Part shown: one piece after another, positions 1 to 9,118 of the stretch
Position numbering within the stretch: position 1 is the stretch's first letter
Layout: the number at the start of each line of letters is the position of its first letter
NCBI GenBank assembly: GCA_963652365.1
Contig: CAVJTH010000004.1
Location: 1 to 64,000 of the forward strand
Origin: Hallerella sp963652365
GTDB lineage: Bacteria; Fibrobacterota; Fibrobacteria; Fibrobacterales; Fibrobacteraceae
Length of the DNA: 64,000 bases
Direction: 5' to 3'
The notes under the pieces: model-generated
The model's database searches: none
Seen by the model: only the letters and a program-made list of their open reading frames with translations
What the model was told of the DNA's origin: nothing
Program-made: the position numbers and the translations under genes

Positions 1-330
1 AAATCCCAGCGAACTTTTCACGCTAGAACCTAGATGTTCGCAGAACTCCACACTCCACTCTTCACACTCAACTCTCAACTAAGTTCTCAGCTCTAAGTTC
101 TGACTTCCCCTTCCTTGCATCCACCCCCTCGGCCATGCTTTTTTTAGAGATTAGAGTTTAGGAATCAAGATGGTCCGCTTATGCTAGAACCTAAATGTCC
201 GCGAATCTCAGCTCTAAGATCTAAGTTCTAAGCTCGGCGTTAAAGCCTAGACGTCCGCGGAACTCCACACTCCACTCTTCACACTTCACACTCAACTGAG
301 TCCTGACTTCCGATTCCTCTCGACTTTCGC
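1..330 (-). repeat. Dispersed intergenic repeat, copy A
   Basis: This gap before glyA contains no credible gene. It is made of word-like modules rich in CTAAG, CTCAA and CTCCAC on the plus strand. Positions 1-41 form a module that recurs nearly unchanged at 45007-45047 and, inverted, at 8154-8194 and 8314-8354. Positions 105-140 carry a second module (CCTTGCATCCACCCC core), inverted at about 8230-8260 and 38986-39018. Positions 172-202 match the inverse of 38922-38952. The copy may begin left of the window. Function unknown. Confidence 0.75.
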
Positions 331-381
331 CGGACAACTATTATCTATATTTGGGAAACCCTTTTCAAGGAGTTCACACAT

Positions 382-1617
382 ATGATGACTTTGAAGCAAG
401 AAGACCCCGAAATCTACAGCCTCATCCAGGAAGAAGCGGAACGCCAGGAATACGGCATCGAGCTGATTGCGTCCGAAAACTACACTTCCAAGGCGGTGAT
501 GGAAGCGATGGGTTCCGTCCTGACCAACAAGTATAGCGAAGGCTATGTCGGCAAGCGTTACTATGGCGGAAATCAGGTCATCGACAAGATCGAGCAGCTC
601 GCTATCGACCGCTGCAAGGAACTTTTCGGCTGCGAACACGTGAACATCCAGCCGCTTTCCGGTTCGCCGGCAAACGCCGCGGTCTATCTCGCCGTCCTGA
701 AACCGGGCGACAAGGTCCTCGGACTCAAGCTCGACCACGGTGGACACCTTTCCCACGGGCATCCGGTGAATTTCTCCGGGATCCTCTACAACTTTGTCCA
801 GTACGAAGTGGAAAAGGAAACGGGTCGCATCGACATGGACAAGGTCCGTGAAATCGCCTTGCGCGAAAAGCCGAAAATGATTCTCGCCGGATTTTCCGCC
901 TACAGCCGAAACCTCGACTGGAAGCGCTTCAAGGAAATCGCGGACGAGGTCGGAGCCATCACCATGGCGGACATTTCGCACATCGCGGGCCTCGTTGCGG
1001 GAAAGCAGATCGAAAGCCCGGTCCCGCTTTTCGACATCGTGACGACGACGACGCACAAGACTCTTCGCGGTCCTCGCGGAGCCATCATCATGTGCAAGGA
1101 AAAGTTCGCGAAGGCCATCGACAAGGGAATCTTCCCGGGAATGCAGGGTGGACCTCACGACCACATCAATGCGGGCAAGGCGGTTGCCTTTGGCGAGGCG
1201 CTCAAGCCGGAATTCCAGGTCTATGCGAAAAATGTCATCAAGAACGCGCAGGCGATGGCCGACGAGCTGATGAAGCTCGGATACAAGATCATCGGCGACG
1301 GAACGGACAACCATCTGATGGTCGTCGATATGACGTCGAAGGGCGTTTCCGGCAAGGAAGCCGAAATCGCGCTCGAAAAGGTGGGCATTTCGACGAGCCG
1401 CTCCACGATTCCGTTCGATCCGCGGAAACCGTTCGACCCGTCCGGACTTCGTCTCGGAACCCCGGCGATCACGACCCGCGGCTTTGACGAGGAAGATTCC
1501 CGCGAAGTGGCGCGGATCATCGACCGCACGGTGCTTTCCCGAAACGACGAAGCCGCCTTGAAGGCCATTCGCGAAGAAATCGTCGCGCTCTGCAAGAAGC
1601 ATCCGCTTTACAAGTGA
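382..1617 (+). CDS. glyA: Serine hydroxymethyltransferase
   Basis: This 411-residue cytoplasmic PLP enzyme interconverts serine and glycine and charges tetrahydrofolate with a one-carbon unit. The whole length matches the bacterial GlyA family. The N-terminal block has IELIASENYTS and the central block has the PLP lysine in THKTLRGPRG (about K226). The ATG at 382 is preceded by AAGGAG at 367-372, and a -10-like TATATT lies at 346-351, so it has a short leader with a normal ribosome site. A terminator follows at 1654, so it is probably monocistronic. Identification is secure. Confidence 0.97.
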   Translation: MMTLKQEDPEIYSLIQEEAERQEYGIELIASENYTSKAVMEAMGSVLTNKYSEGYVGKRYYGGNQVIDKIEQLAIDRCKELFGCEHVNIQPLSGSPANAAVYLAVLKPGDKVLGLKLDHGGHLSHGHPVNFSGILYNFVQYEVEKETGRIDMDKVREIALREKPKMILAGFSAYSRNLDWKRFKEIADEVGAITMADISHIAGLVAGKQIESPVPLFDIVTTTTHKTLRGPRGAIIMCKEKFAKAIDKGIFPGMQGGPHDHINAGKAVAFGEALKPEFQVYAKNVIKNAQAMADELMKLGYKIIGDGTDNHLMVVDMTSKGVSGKEAEIALEKVGISTSRSTIPFDPRKPFDPSGLRLGTPAITTRGFDEEDSREVARIIDRTVLSRNDEAALKAIREEIVALCKKHPLYK

Positions 1618-1653
1618 TCGCTTCGCGATTTCCCTAGGCAGTAATTCTGTCGC

Positions 1654-1691
1654 AAGGCTTTCCGTTTTCCGGAGAGCCTTTCTTTTTTTAT
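1654..1691 (+). terminator. Intrinsic terminator of glyA
   Basis: An 11-bp stem (1654-1664 with 1670-1680, one G-T pair) with a five-base loop is followed by a T-rich run at 1681-1691. It lies 37 bp after the glyA stop. Confidence 0.85.
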
Positions 1692-1726
1692 TTGCGTGTC
1701 GTGACGTAAAAGTCTTAAAAGTTTTC

Positions 1727-1732
1727 TATTAT
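1727..1732 (+). promoter_or_regulatory. -10 element of the tyrosine-kinase gene, leaderless type
   Basis: TATTAT ends 7 nt before the ATG at 1740 and no Shine-Dalgarno is present, so transcription would start at or next to the A of the ATG. Confidence 0.5.
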
Positions 1733-1739
1733 TTTATCT

Positions 1740-3902
1740 ATGCAGAAAAGCTTGCGAAATCAAAATGCCACCGAATCTCGGCCTGCGGATGACGACGAAA
1801 TCGACATCCTGGAACTTCTCGGAATCCTTTTGGCCAAGTGGCCGGTTCTCTTGGCCTTTGTCGTCGTCGGGACGCTTTGCGGGCTCTTTGTCGCGAACTA
1901 CATTCGTCCGTCCTATGCGAGCGACGCCCTCTTGCAGGTCGATCTCAACGGTTCCTCTTTCGGAAAGGCCTTAGGCGACATGGGCGCGCTGCTCGACGGT
2001 TCATCTCCGTCGGATGCGGAAATCCAGCTGATTCGGAGCCGGCGCGTCCTGGACGAAGTCGTGGAAAAGGAACGCCTTGCCTTTTCGGCTGTGCCGGTCG
2101 CGTTCCTTCCGCGCTTGTTCCATACGGAAGGGCGCGTCGATGTCGGGCTCTTGCATCTTCCGCGATTCGATGAAAAGGCGAAGTTCTTCCTGGTGGCGTC
2201 TCCGGATTCGGCGCTTTCCGACAGCGTTTTCCAGATAGTCGGAAACGGGGGAAAGGTCTATCTCGACGGCCGGGTCGGGGACACCTATCGGATTCCTCTT
2301 TGGAACGATACGCTTGCAGTCTGCATTCTTTCCATGCAGGCGTCCCCGTCGGAAAGGTTCCTTCTCGGAGAGAGCGATGCGCGCGATGCGCTCGACGGGC
2401 TTCGAACGAACCTGGAAGTCGCCGAGCAGGGAAAGAAGACGGGCGTGATCCAGATGCGGATAAGCCATCGCCATGCGGATCGGGCCGCCCAGATTTTGAA
2501 TGCCGTCGCAGACACTTACGTGCGCCAGAATGTCGAAGCGCGCAACGAGGAGGCGACCAAGACGCTCAACTTCCTCGAAAAGCAGCTTCCCGAAGTGAAG
2601 GCCAAGCTGGATTCCTCGGAACAGATTCTTTCCCTCTATCGCAAGCAGGAAGGTTCCATCGACTTGAACGGAGAGGCGCGCTCGGCTCTCGAAAAGCGCA
2701 TGGAACTTGAAAAACGGCATCTGGAGCTTGTGCAGAAACGGCAGGAAGCGGCTCGGCTTTTCAAGGATGACCATCCAAGCGTTGTCGCCCTGAAAAGGCA
2801 GGAATCGCAGATCAAGAAGGAAATGGCGAAACTCGTCGAAGAGACCAAGGACTTGCCCTACAAGCAGCAGGAAATTTTACGGCTGCAGGGCGACGTCGAA
2901 GTCAACAGCTCTATTTACACGAACATGCTGAACAACATCCAGCAGCTTCGCGTCGTCCAGGCGGGCGAGGTCGGAAACGCGCGCATCGTGGATCGCGCGC
3001 GGGTAGAAATCAATCCCGTCAAGCCCAAAAGGAAAATCATCCTTCTCGGAGGTGTTGCCGGAGGCTTTGTCCTCGGTGCTGCGCTGATCTTCTTCTTCCG
3101 CCTGGTCTTTAACCGCGGGGTGCGTTCCTCGCGCGAAGTGGAAGGCCAGACAGGCGTTTCGGTCTATGCGAAGATTCCGGAAGCCAAGGTTTCCAAAAGG
3201 CAGAGGGGATTTTCCCTGGTCGAGGAATACGGCGATGACGTCGCATGCGAAGCGCTCCGCACGCTTCGCACCTCCCTTGAATTTTCCCTTTCCGACGAAA
3301 AGCGGATAATTCTCGTAACGGGGTGCCGCATCCATGCCGGAAAGAGCTTCGTGTCGAGGAATCTCGCCGCGCTGTTCGCGCTGAGCGGAAAGAAGACACT
3401 GCTCGTCGATCTGGATTTTCGGGCGGGAAGGCTTTCTCCGCGCGGACGAAAGAGGGGACTTTCCGACTGCCTTCTCAAGAGAATTTCGCTCGACGAGGCC
3501 ATCGAGCACATGGAAAAGTCAAACATCGATCTGATCGGCGCGGGATCCTTCGTTCCGTCACCGTCCGAAATGATTTCCTCCTCGGCTTTCGAGAATCTCG
3601 TTCGCGAAGTGCGCGCGCGCTACGATTTCGTGATTTTCGACTCGGCGCCGATTCTGTATGTCGCCGATGCGCAAATCGCGTGTCGCTATGCGGACTTCGC
3701 GCTTTTAGTCGTCCAATACGGAAAGGATTCGATGGAAGACATCCAGAACTCGCTTTCGCTTCTCGACAAGGCGAACATGACCAGCCGGGCGATCGTCATG
3801 AATCGTGTTGTCGTGGACGGAGTCGATTCCTACGGCTATAAATACGGGGGGGGGGTATATGGCGGCGCCAAAAGGTTCGGCGGAAAACGAAAAAATAGCT
3901 AG
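1740..3902 (+). CDS. Wzc-like polysaccharide co-polymerase / BY-type tyrosine kinase
   Basis: A 720-residue inner-membrane protein of the Wzc/Etk family that regulates chain length and export of surface polysaccharide. Order: Wzz-type N-terminal region with a membrane segment at about 33-55, a long periplasmic coiled-coil part (about 220-410), a second membrane segment at about 437-462, then a cytoplasmic BY-kinase. The P-loop ends in AGKS (K535), Walker A' is LLVDLDFR (D557, D559) and Walker B is near FVIFDSAP (about 630). The C-terminus is the usual tyrosine cluster (Y698, Y700, Y702, Y707), the site of autophosphorylation in this family. No Wza, Wzx or Wzy gene is adjacent; a Wzi-like barrel and glycosyltransferases lie 23-29 kb away. 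A run of ten G lies inside the tyrosine tail. Confidence 0.9.
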   Translation: MQKSLRNQNATESRPADDDEIDILELLGILLAKWPVLLAFVVVGTLCGLFVANYIRPSYASDALLQVDLNGSSFGKALGDMGALLDGSSPSDAEIQLIRSRRVLDEVVEKERLAFSAVPVAFLPRLFHTEGRVDVGLLHLPRFDEKAKFFLVASPDSALSDSVFQIVGNGGKVYLDGRVGDTYRIPLWNDTLAVCILSMQASPSERFLLGESDARDALDGLRTNLEVAEQGKKTGVIQMRISHRHADRAAQILNAVADTYVRQNVEARNEEATKTLNFLEKQLPEVKAKLDSSEQILSLYRKQEGSIDLNGEARSALEKRMELEKRHLELVQKRQEAARLFKDDHPSVVALKRQESQIKKEMAKLVEETKDLPYKQQEILRLQGDVEVNSSIYTNMLNNIQQLRVVQAGEVGNARIVDRARVEINPVKPKRKIILLGGVAGGFVLGAALIFFFRLVFNRGVRSSREVEGQTGVSVYAKIPEAKVSKRQRGFSLVEEYGDDVACEALRTLRTSLEFSLSDEKRIILVTGCRIHAGKSFVSRNLAALFALSGKKTLLVDLDFRAGRLSPRGRKRGLSDCLLKRISLDEAIEHMEKSNIDLIGAGSFVPSPSEMISSSAFENLVREVRARYDFVIFDSAPILYVADAQIACRYADFALLVVQYGKDSMEDIQNSLSLLDKANMTSRAIVMNRVVVDGVDSYGYKYGGGVYGGAKRFGGKRKNS
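3846..3855 (+). repeat. Poly-G(10) tract inside the tyrosine tail
   Basis: Ten consecutive G encode residues 703-706 of the kinase, between Y702 and Y707. Losing one G would read past the normal stop to 4080 in another frame, adding about 75 residues. Gaining one G would stop at 3896-3898 with a short basic tail and lose Y707. Such tracts are classic slippage sites, but variation here is not shown. Confidence 0.8.
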
Positions 3903-3905
3903 ATT
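3900..3905 (+). promoter_or_regulatory. -10 element of the endonuclease gene, leaderless type
   Basis: TAGATT overlaps the kinase stop codon and ends 6 nt before the ATG at 3912. No Shine-Dalgarno precedes that ATG. Confidence 0.45.
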
Positions 3906-3911
3906 TGCGCC

Positions 3912-4676
3912 ATGGACATCCTGTCGTACATGTTCCGGCGCGCTCCGCTGTTTCTGCTCGTTCTCGGGTGGGGATTTTCCCTTTCGCTTTCGAAAGCCCC
4001 GGACCCGATGCCCCGTCATTACGATTTTTCCCATGCCAAGCGAGAAATGGACCGAATCTACTATGGGGATCTGCGCGTAACCGTCTATTGCGGGTGCCGC
4101 TACGAAAGCAACCGAAAGCCGAACGGCATCGATTTCGAAAGCTGCGGCTTTTTGCCGCGAAAGAACGCGAACCGGGCTTCGCGCATCGAATGGGAACATG
4201 TCGTGACTGCGCACAATATCGGGCTTTCGAGACAGTGCTGGCACAAGGAGGGCGGGCGCAGCGCGCGCAAGAACTGCGAAGAAACCGACCCGGAATTCGC
4301 CCTGATGGAAGGGGACCTGCACAATCTTTTGCCGAGCATCGGCGAGGTCAACGGCGACCGCAGCAACTACATGTATTCCCAGTGGACGAATTCTCCGGAA
4401 CCGATGTATGGAAAATGCCGTTCCATTGTCGATTTCAAGGCGCGAAAGTTCCAGCCGCGAGAAGAGGTACGCGGAATGCTCGCGCGGATATCCTTCTACA
4501 TGGAAAAGACCTACGGCATCAAGCTTTCGAAGGAGCGTCGCCGACTTCTTGAAATCTGGGACAGGGAACATCCGGTAAACGCGTGGGAATGCGAACGCGA
4601 CGCCCGGATTTTCAAGGTCCAGGGAGACCACAATCCGTTTGTCCACGAACGTTGCCGCGAAGCGGGCCTGATATGA
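3912..4676 (+). CDS. Secreted endonuclease I (EndA/Dns family)
   Basis: A 254-residue protein matching the endonuclease I family of periplasmic or extracellular metal-dependent DNases. A hydrophobic signal segment covers about residues 8-28. The catalytic region has IEWEHVVTAHNIG and then DLHNLLPSIGEVNGDRSN, the family's His and Asn metal-binding motifs. Six or more cysteines suggest disulfides and an exported protein. It starts 9 bp after the kinase gene, and its TGA overlaps the mfd ATG (ATGA at 4673-4676). Likely role: degrading external DNA for nutrients or clearing extracellular DNA (inference). Confidence 0.88.
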   Translation: MDILSYMFRRAPLFLLVLGWGFSLSLSKAPDPMPRHYDFSHAKREMDRIYYGDLRVTVYCGCRYESNRKPNGIDFESCGFLPRKNANRASRIEWEHVVTAHNIGLSRQCWHKEGGRSARKNCEETDPEFALMEGDLHNLLPSIGEVNGDRSNYMYSQWTNSPEPMYGKCRSIVDFKARKFQPREEVRGMLARISFYMEKTYGIKLSKERRRLLEIWDREHPVNAWECERDARIFKVQGDHNPFVHERCREAGLI

Positions 4677-7600
4677 AAACCCTTGAATTTTCCGAATTCC
4701 TTTCCGCTGCGGACCTAGGCCGTCTTTCCGCGTTTTCGAAACTCGCGAAAGGCGCGCTGCACGTGGAAGGGCTTTCCGGCGCGGCTTCCGCCCTGGCGGT
4801 CGCGGAACGCTTTTTCAAGTATCCCCAGAGCATCCTGGTCGTCACCGAGGATTACCGCAAGGGCGAGCTTTGGCTGCAAAACCTGCAGAGCCTCTGCGGC
4901 GCGGACAATGTCTGCTTCTTTCCGTCGCTAGGCATCAAGCCTTACGATTCGAGGATTCCCTTTGACGGCGTTCTCGAAGAGCGCTTGCGCTTTTTCAAGA
5001 TGTCGCGGCGAAAGGCCCCCTTCATCGCGGTCTGTCCGCTGGATTCCGTTCTCCTTCGGCTCGCCCCGGCAGATTCGCTCGAAAGAAAGAAGCTCGTCTT
5101 TCGGATTGGCGAACAGATCGATCCGATGTCGCTTCGCGGAACGCTTGGCGACATGGGGTTCGTGGAACAGCCGGTCGTCGGGACAGTCGGGGAGTTTTCC
5201 GTCCGCGGCTGCATTGTCGATATCAACCTGTTCTTGCAGAAACATCCTGTCCGCATCGAATTTTTTGGCGACGAAATCGAGAGCATCCGCTCGTTCGACA
5301 TCTTTTCGCAGCGTTCCATCGAGCCGCTAGATTCCGTGGAAGTCTATCCGCGCGGAGAATTTGTCCTTTCTTCCCGGGAAAAGGCGCGGATCCCCTACGG
5401 CGAAGAGGACGACATCTGGTGGAGACGGCCCGAATTCGGCGCGCTCCCCGCAAGCGTTTTCGACTACATGCCGGACGCGGCGCTCGTGCTCGACAGGGAA
5501 TCGCTCCTGGAAGAATCCGCCGGAAAGCTCTGGAAGGGCTATGTCGGCGCATACGAAAAGGCTCTCTCGCTTGGCAAGAAGCTTTCTCCGCCGATGGACA
5601 TCTGGTGGCGCTTCGACGATTTCCGCGATCGGATTTCGGAGCGGCCCGTCCTGGACTTGACGGACGCTCGGCTAGATTCGACCGACTGGATTTCCGTTCC
5701 GGTGCGCCTGCAGTCGCGGGGGGCTCTCGGAACGAACGCTCTGGTCAAGGAGATCGAAGCGTTTGACGCGCAAGGCGGAAAGGTCTATCTGGTCGCGCAT
5801 TCCGAGGGGAGCGCGGAACGGCTGGTTCATTTGCTCGATGGCGCTCCGCTTGCGGGAATCCTGAGGGGCGAACTTTCCGAAGGCTTCTTCGCGGACGAAG
5901 AAAATGTCGCGTTTCTTTCGGAATCGGAAATCTTTGGGCGCGGAGGAAAGCCTCGGCGCAAGCATTCCGTTTCGAATTCGGTTTCCGGCGCGCTTCTTGT
6001 CGAATCGCTATCCGTCGGCGACTATGTCGTACACGAAGACCATGGCGTGGGGCGTTACCGCGGTCTTGTCCGCGAAAAGATCGGAGGCGGACTGGTCGAT
6101 TGCGTCCTGCTCGACTATGCGGGCGGAGACCGTCTCAAGTTTCCCGTTTCGGACTTGAAAAAAATCGAACGGTTGCCGGGATCCGAGGAGGGAGAGCCTC
6201 CGGAACTGGCGAGCCTCGGAAGCCGCACCTGGGAAAAGCTCAAGGAACGCGTCAAGAAGCGCGTCGTCAAGATTGCGAAGGAACTGGTCCAGCTCTACGC
6301 GAAACGCGAACTCGTCGAAGGCTTCGCGTTCCCCCCGGATTCCCGGATGCAGAAGGAGTTCGAGGATTCCTTCGAATACGATCCGACGCCCGACCAGCTT
6401 CGCGCCACGGCGGAAATCAAGGCCGACATGGAAAATTCGCACCCGATGGACCGGCTTGTCTGCGGCGACGTGGGATTTGGCAAGACAGAAGTGGCGATGC
6501 GCGCTGCGTTCAAGTGCGTCTATTCAAAAAAGCAGGTCGCCGTCCTGGTGCCCACGACGATTCTCGCCGCCCAGCACTACGAAACGTTCAAGGAACGCTT
6601 TGCCGCGTTCCCGGTGAACATCGCATTGGTGAACCGCTACAGAACCGCCGCCGAAAAAAGGGAAATCTTCGAAAAGGTTTCGGAAGGCAAGTACGACATT
6701 GTCGTCGGGACTCACGCGCTTCTGTCGGAAAAAAACGCGTTCAAGGACCTGGGACTTCTGATTATCGACGAAGAGCAGAAGTTCGGCGTCAAGCAAAAGG
6801 AAAGGCTTCGGGAGCTTCGACTGACCGTGGATACGCTTAGCATGAGCGCGACACCGATTCCGCGATCCCTGCATCTTTCGCTGACGGGCGTTCGCGACAT
6901 TTCGCTCATCAATACGCCGCCGATGAACCGGCTACCGGTCGAGACGAAAATCCTTGCCCGGGACGATGCGGTTCTCGCCGAGGCGATTCGCGATGAACTT
7001 GCGCGCGGCGGGCAGGTGTTCGTGGTGAACGATCGCGTCCAGTCCATCGAACATCTGGCGGACGATATCGAAGCGATGGTTCCGGATGCGCGTGTCGCCG
7101 TGGCGCACGGGCAAATGGAAGATCGCGATCTCGAGCGCGTCATGGACGCTTTTCTTGCGCGGGAATTCGACATTCTCGTTTCGACAAGCATCATCGAGAG
7201 CGGTCTGGACGTTCCGAACGCAAATACGATTCTCGTCATGAACGCCCACCATTTCGGCATCAGCCAGCTCTACCAGATGCGCGGACGCGTCGGGCGGTCA
7301 GACGTTCTCGCCTATGCCTACCTGGTGATTCCGAAGGACGGAATCATTTCCGCGGAATCGAGAAAGCGCCTGCAGGCCTTGGAGCAGTTTACGGACTTGG
7401 GAAGCGGTTACCAGCTCGCGATGCGGGACCTGGAAATCCGTGGCGCGGGGAACCTTCTCGGTTCGGAACAGCACGGCTTTATTTCGGAAGTCGGCTTTGA
7501 AACCTATGTCCGGCTGGTCCGCGAAGCGGTCGAGGAACTTCGCGGTGGCGGAGAAAACGCGTCGAAACTGGAACCGCGCGTCGAGCTTTCGGTTGATGCC

Positions 7601-8035
7601 TTCTTGCCCGAGACCTATATCGCGGACGGACTTTCACGAATTTCCTTTTACCAGCGAATCGCCCGAGCGACGAAGCGTGAAGACCTGGCGGCCCTGCGCA
7701 CCGAACTGGAAGATCGCTTTGGTCCCGTTCCGGCTCCGGCCCAGAAGCTTTTCCTCGTTTCGGAAGTTGCGCTGATCGCCGCGTCGCTTCGAATGCAGGG
7801 TGTCGAGATGCGCCGTGGAATGCTTGTCTTTTCCTTCGTGGAATTTCCGCCGCCCGATCCGCGGACGCTTGCCGAACTCGCCGCGGTATCGCCGTACGGA
7901 ATGCGCTATGTGGGAAGTTCGCCGCTCCAGGGGGTCGTTGAACTTGGACGCGGCATCTCCGACGAAGAAGGCGCGAAAGCCGCTCTCGAACTTTTCCGGG
8001 CATTTGCGGGGCGGAGCGAACAGAGCCTAGAGTAA
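4673..8035 (+). CDS. mfd: Transcription-repair coupling factor
   Basis: A 1120-residue cytoplasmic ATP-dependent translocase that removes RNA polymerase stalled at DNA damage and recruits UvrA. The UvrB-homology region is at the N-terminus, followed by the CarD-like polymerase-interaction domain (VGDYVVHEDHGVGRY, about 445-510). The helicase core has GDVGFGKTE (K604), the DEEQ box (D699) and SATPIPRSLHL, and then the IIESGLDVPNAN and GSGYQLAMRDLEIRGAG motifs. A C-terminal UvrA-binding domain follows. Length is close to the 1148 residues of the E. coli protein. I chose ATG 4673, which overlaps the preceding stop, over an upstream in-frame start at 4583 inside the endonuclease gene. Confidence 0.96.
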   Translation: MKTLEFSEFLSAADLGRLSAFSKLAKGALHVEGLSGAASALAVAERFFKYPQSILVVTEDYRKGELWLQNLQSLCGADNVCFFPSLGIKPYDSRIPFDGVLEERLRFFKMSRRKAPFIAVCPLDSVLLRLAPADSLERKKLVFRIGEQIDPMSLRGTLGDMGFVEQPVVGTVGEFSVRGCIVDINLFLQKHPVRIEFFGDEIESIRSFDIFSQRSIEPLDSVEVYPRGEFVLSSREKARIPYGEEDDIWWRRPEFGALPASVFDYMPDAALVLDRESLLEESAGKLWKGYVGAYEKALSLGKKLSPPMDIWWRFDDFRDRISERPVLDLTDARLDSTDWISVPVRLQSRGALGTNALVKEIEAFDAQGGKVYLVAHSEGSAERLVHLLDGAPLAGILRGELSEGFFADEENVAFLSESEIFGRGGKPRRKHSVSNSVSGALLVESLSVGDYVVHEDHGVGRYRGLVREKIGGGLVDCVLLDYAGGDRLKFPVSDLKKIERLPGSEEGEPPELASLGSRTWEKLKERVKKRVVKIAKELVQLYAKRELVEGFAFPPDSRMQKEFEDSFEYDPTPDQLRATAEIKADMENSHPMDRLVCGDVGFGKTEVAMRAAFKCVYSKKQVAVLVPTTILAAQHYETFKERFAAFPVNIALVNRYRTAAEKREIFEKVSEGKYDIVVGTHALLSEKNAFKDLGLLIIDEEQKFGVKQKERLRELRLTVDTLSMSATPIPRSLHLSLTGVRDISLINTPPMNRLPVETKILARDDAVLAEAIRDELARGGQVFVVNDRVQSIEHLADDIEAMVPDARVAVAHGQMEDRDLERVMDAFLAREFDILVSTSIIESGLDVPNANTILVMNAHHFGISQLYQMRGRVGRSDVLAYAYLVIPKDGIISAESRKRLQALEQFTDLGSGYQLAMRDLEIRGAGNLLGSEQHGFISEVGFETYVRLVREAVEELRGGGENASKLEPRVELSVDAFLPETYIADGLSRISFYQRIARATKREDLAALRTELEDRFGPVPAPAQKLFLVSEVALIAASLRMQGVEMRRGMLVFSFVEFPPPDPRTLAELAAVSPYGMRYVGSSPLQGVVELGRGISDEEGAKAALELFRAFAGRSEQSLE

Positions 8036-8464
8036 AGAGAAGTCAGGAAACAGTGGTTAGTTGAGTTTGGAATGTGGAGAGTCGAGAGTGGAGTTTCGCG
8101 GACATCTAGGCTCTAAAGCAGAACTTAGATCTTGGAACTTAGATCTGGGTTTTGCGAACGTCTAGGTTCTAGTGTGAGATGTTCGCTGGGATTTCTAAGT
8201 TCTCAGATCTCTCAACTAAGCTCTGAACAAGCGTGGTCGTGGGGGTGGATGTAAGGAAGGGGAAGTCAGAACTTAGAGCTGAGAACTTAGTTGAGAGTTG
8301 AGTGTGGAGTTCTGCGAACATCTAGGTTCTAGCGTGAAAAGTTCGCTGGGATTTCTAAGTTCTAAGCACTCTCTACTAAGCTCTGAACAAGCCCCTCGCC
8401 GGGAAGGCGCCTCCCACCGCCGGCAGGCGGAAACGGGTCGCTTCGCGACAGCCTTTCGGCAGAA
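8036..8464 (+). repeat. Dispersed intergenic repeat, copy B
   Basis: This gap between convergent mfd and the 8521 gene has no credible gene. It is a nearly complete copy of the window's modular repeat. The 41-nt module occurs twice (8154-8194 and 8314-8354, inverse of 1-41). A GTGGATG-containing module lies at about 8230-8260. The GC-rich end module (8391-8464) contains CGCCGGGAAGGCGCC and CCTTTCGGCAGAAA and recurs at 39056-39140 and, inverted, at about 44865-44972. Confidence 0.8.
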
Positions 8465-8500
8465 AAAAAAAAGACCGCTCGAAAAAAAAATCGAACGGTC
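8462..8500 (-). terminator. Intrinsic terminator of the dapA unit
   Basis: On the minus strand a 10-bp stem (8491-8500 with 8473-8482) is followed by a run of about ten T. It sits 20 bp beyond the stop of the Cys-rich protein gene. Confidence 0.85.
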
Positions 8501-8520
8501 CGTTTTGCGTGTTCCGGGAA

Positions 8521-9108
8521 TCAGGCGTTTTCGTCTTCGGCGTTTTCCTTGGCGAAAGCCTCTTGCATTTTCTTGAGGGCCGCTTTCGGATCCAGCTCGA
8601 TTTCTTCCGAGGCTTCATCGACGAGGGTCGCGAAATCGTTATACCAGTCGGTGAAAATCTCGACCTGTACATGGTCCGGTCCGGGGAGCGTGAGCCGCAC
8701 GCCGCATTCATCCCCGATGCGTTCGTTGTAATCGTCGAGCTTCGGCTTCAAGAGCGCGAGATCCATGCCGTCCAGGTCTTCCGGATCCAGCCAGATCGGG
8801 GCTTCCTTGCCGTCTTCGGACTTGTCTTCGACGGTTTCGCCATCGTCCTTGCAGGAGCAGCAGCACGAATCGTCGTCGCATTCTTCGCCGGAATCGTAAT
8901 AGAACTCGTCGTCTTCCAGGTAGAGCGTTTCGACAAAGACGCACTTGGATCCCAGAGCCTTTGCCACTTCGACAAATTCCTGGAAGGTTCCGCCAAAGTA
9001 GCGGACCGTTTCCGCGTCGGAGTTGATTTCCTGGACGGGAACGGGCAGAAAACCGAATTTCTTCAGATTTTCGAAAATTTCGTCGGTAACGGTTTTTGTT
9101 TCGGCCAT
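8521..9108 (-). CDS. Acidic Cys-rich protein of unknown function
   Basis: A 195-residue protein I do not recognise. It is strongly acidic, with no signal peptide or membrane segment. Near residues 85-95 is a compact cluster, CDDDSCCCSC, flanked by Asp/Glu. The N-terminal 60 residues look like an alpha/beta fold and the C-terminal 70 residues also look folded, so the Cys cluster may be a loop or metal-binding insertion. It lies 10 bp after dapA on the same strand and shares its terminator, so co-transcription is likely. Real by length, codon usage and context; function open. Confidence 0.8.
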   Translation of the reverse strand: MAETKTVTDEIFENLKKFGFLPVPVQEINSDAETVRYFGGTFQEFVEVAKALGSKCVFVETLYLEDDEFYYDSGEECDDDSCCCSCKDDGETVEDKSEDGKEAPIWLDPEDLDGMDLALLKPKLDDYNERIGDECGVRLTLPGPDHVQVEIFTDWYNDFATLVDEASEEIELDPKAALKKMQEAFAKENAEDENA

Positions 9109-9118
9109 TTTAAAATCC

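Noticed and set aside
4583..4672. Upstream start for mfd at 4583 adding 30 residues
   Set aside because: It lies inside the endonuclease gene and the extra residues match nothing in Mfd. The ATGA overlap at 4673 fits better.
3912..4676. Endonuclease gene considered part of a competence or phage cluster
   Set aside because: No competence or phage genes adjoin it; a secreted nuclease next to a polysaccharide kinase and mfd has no such context.
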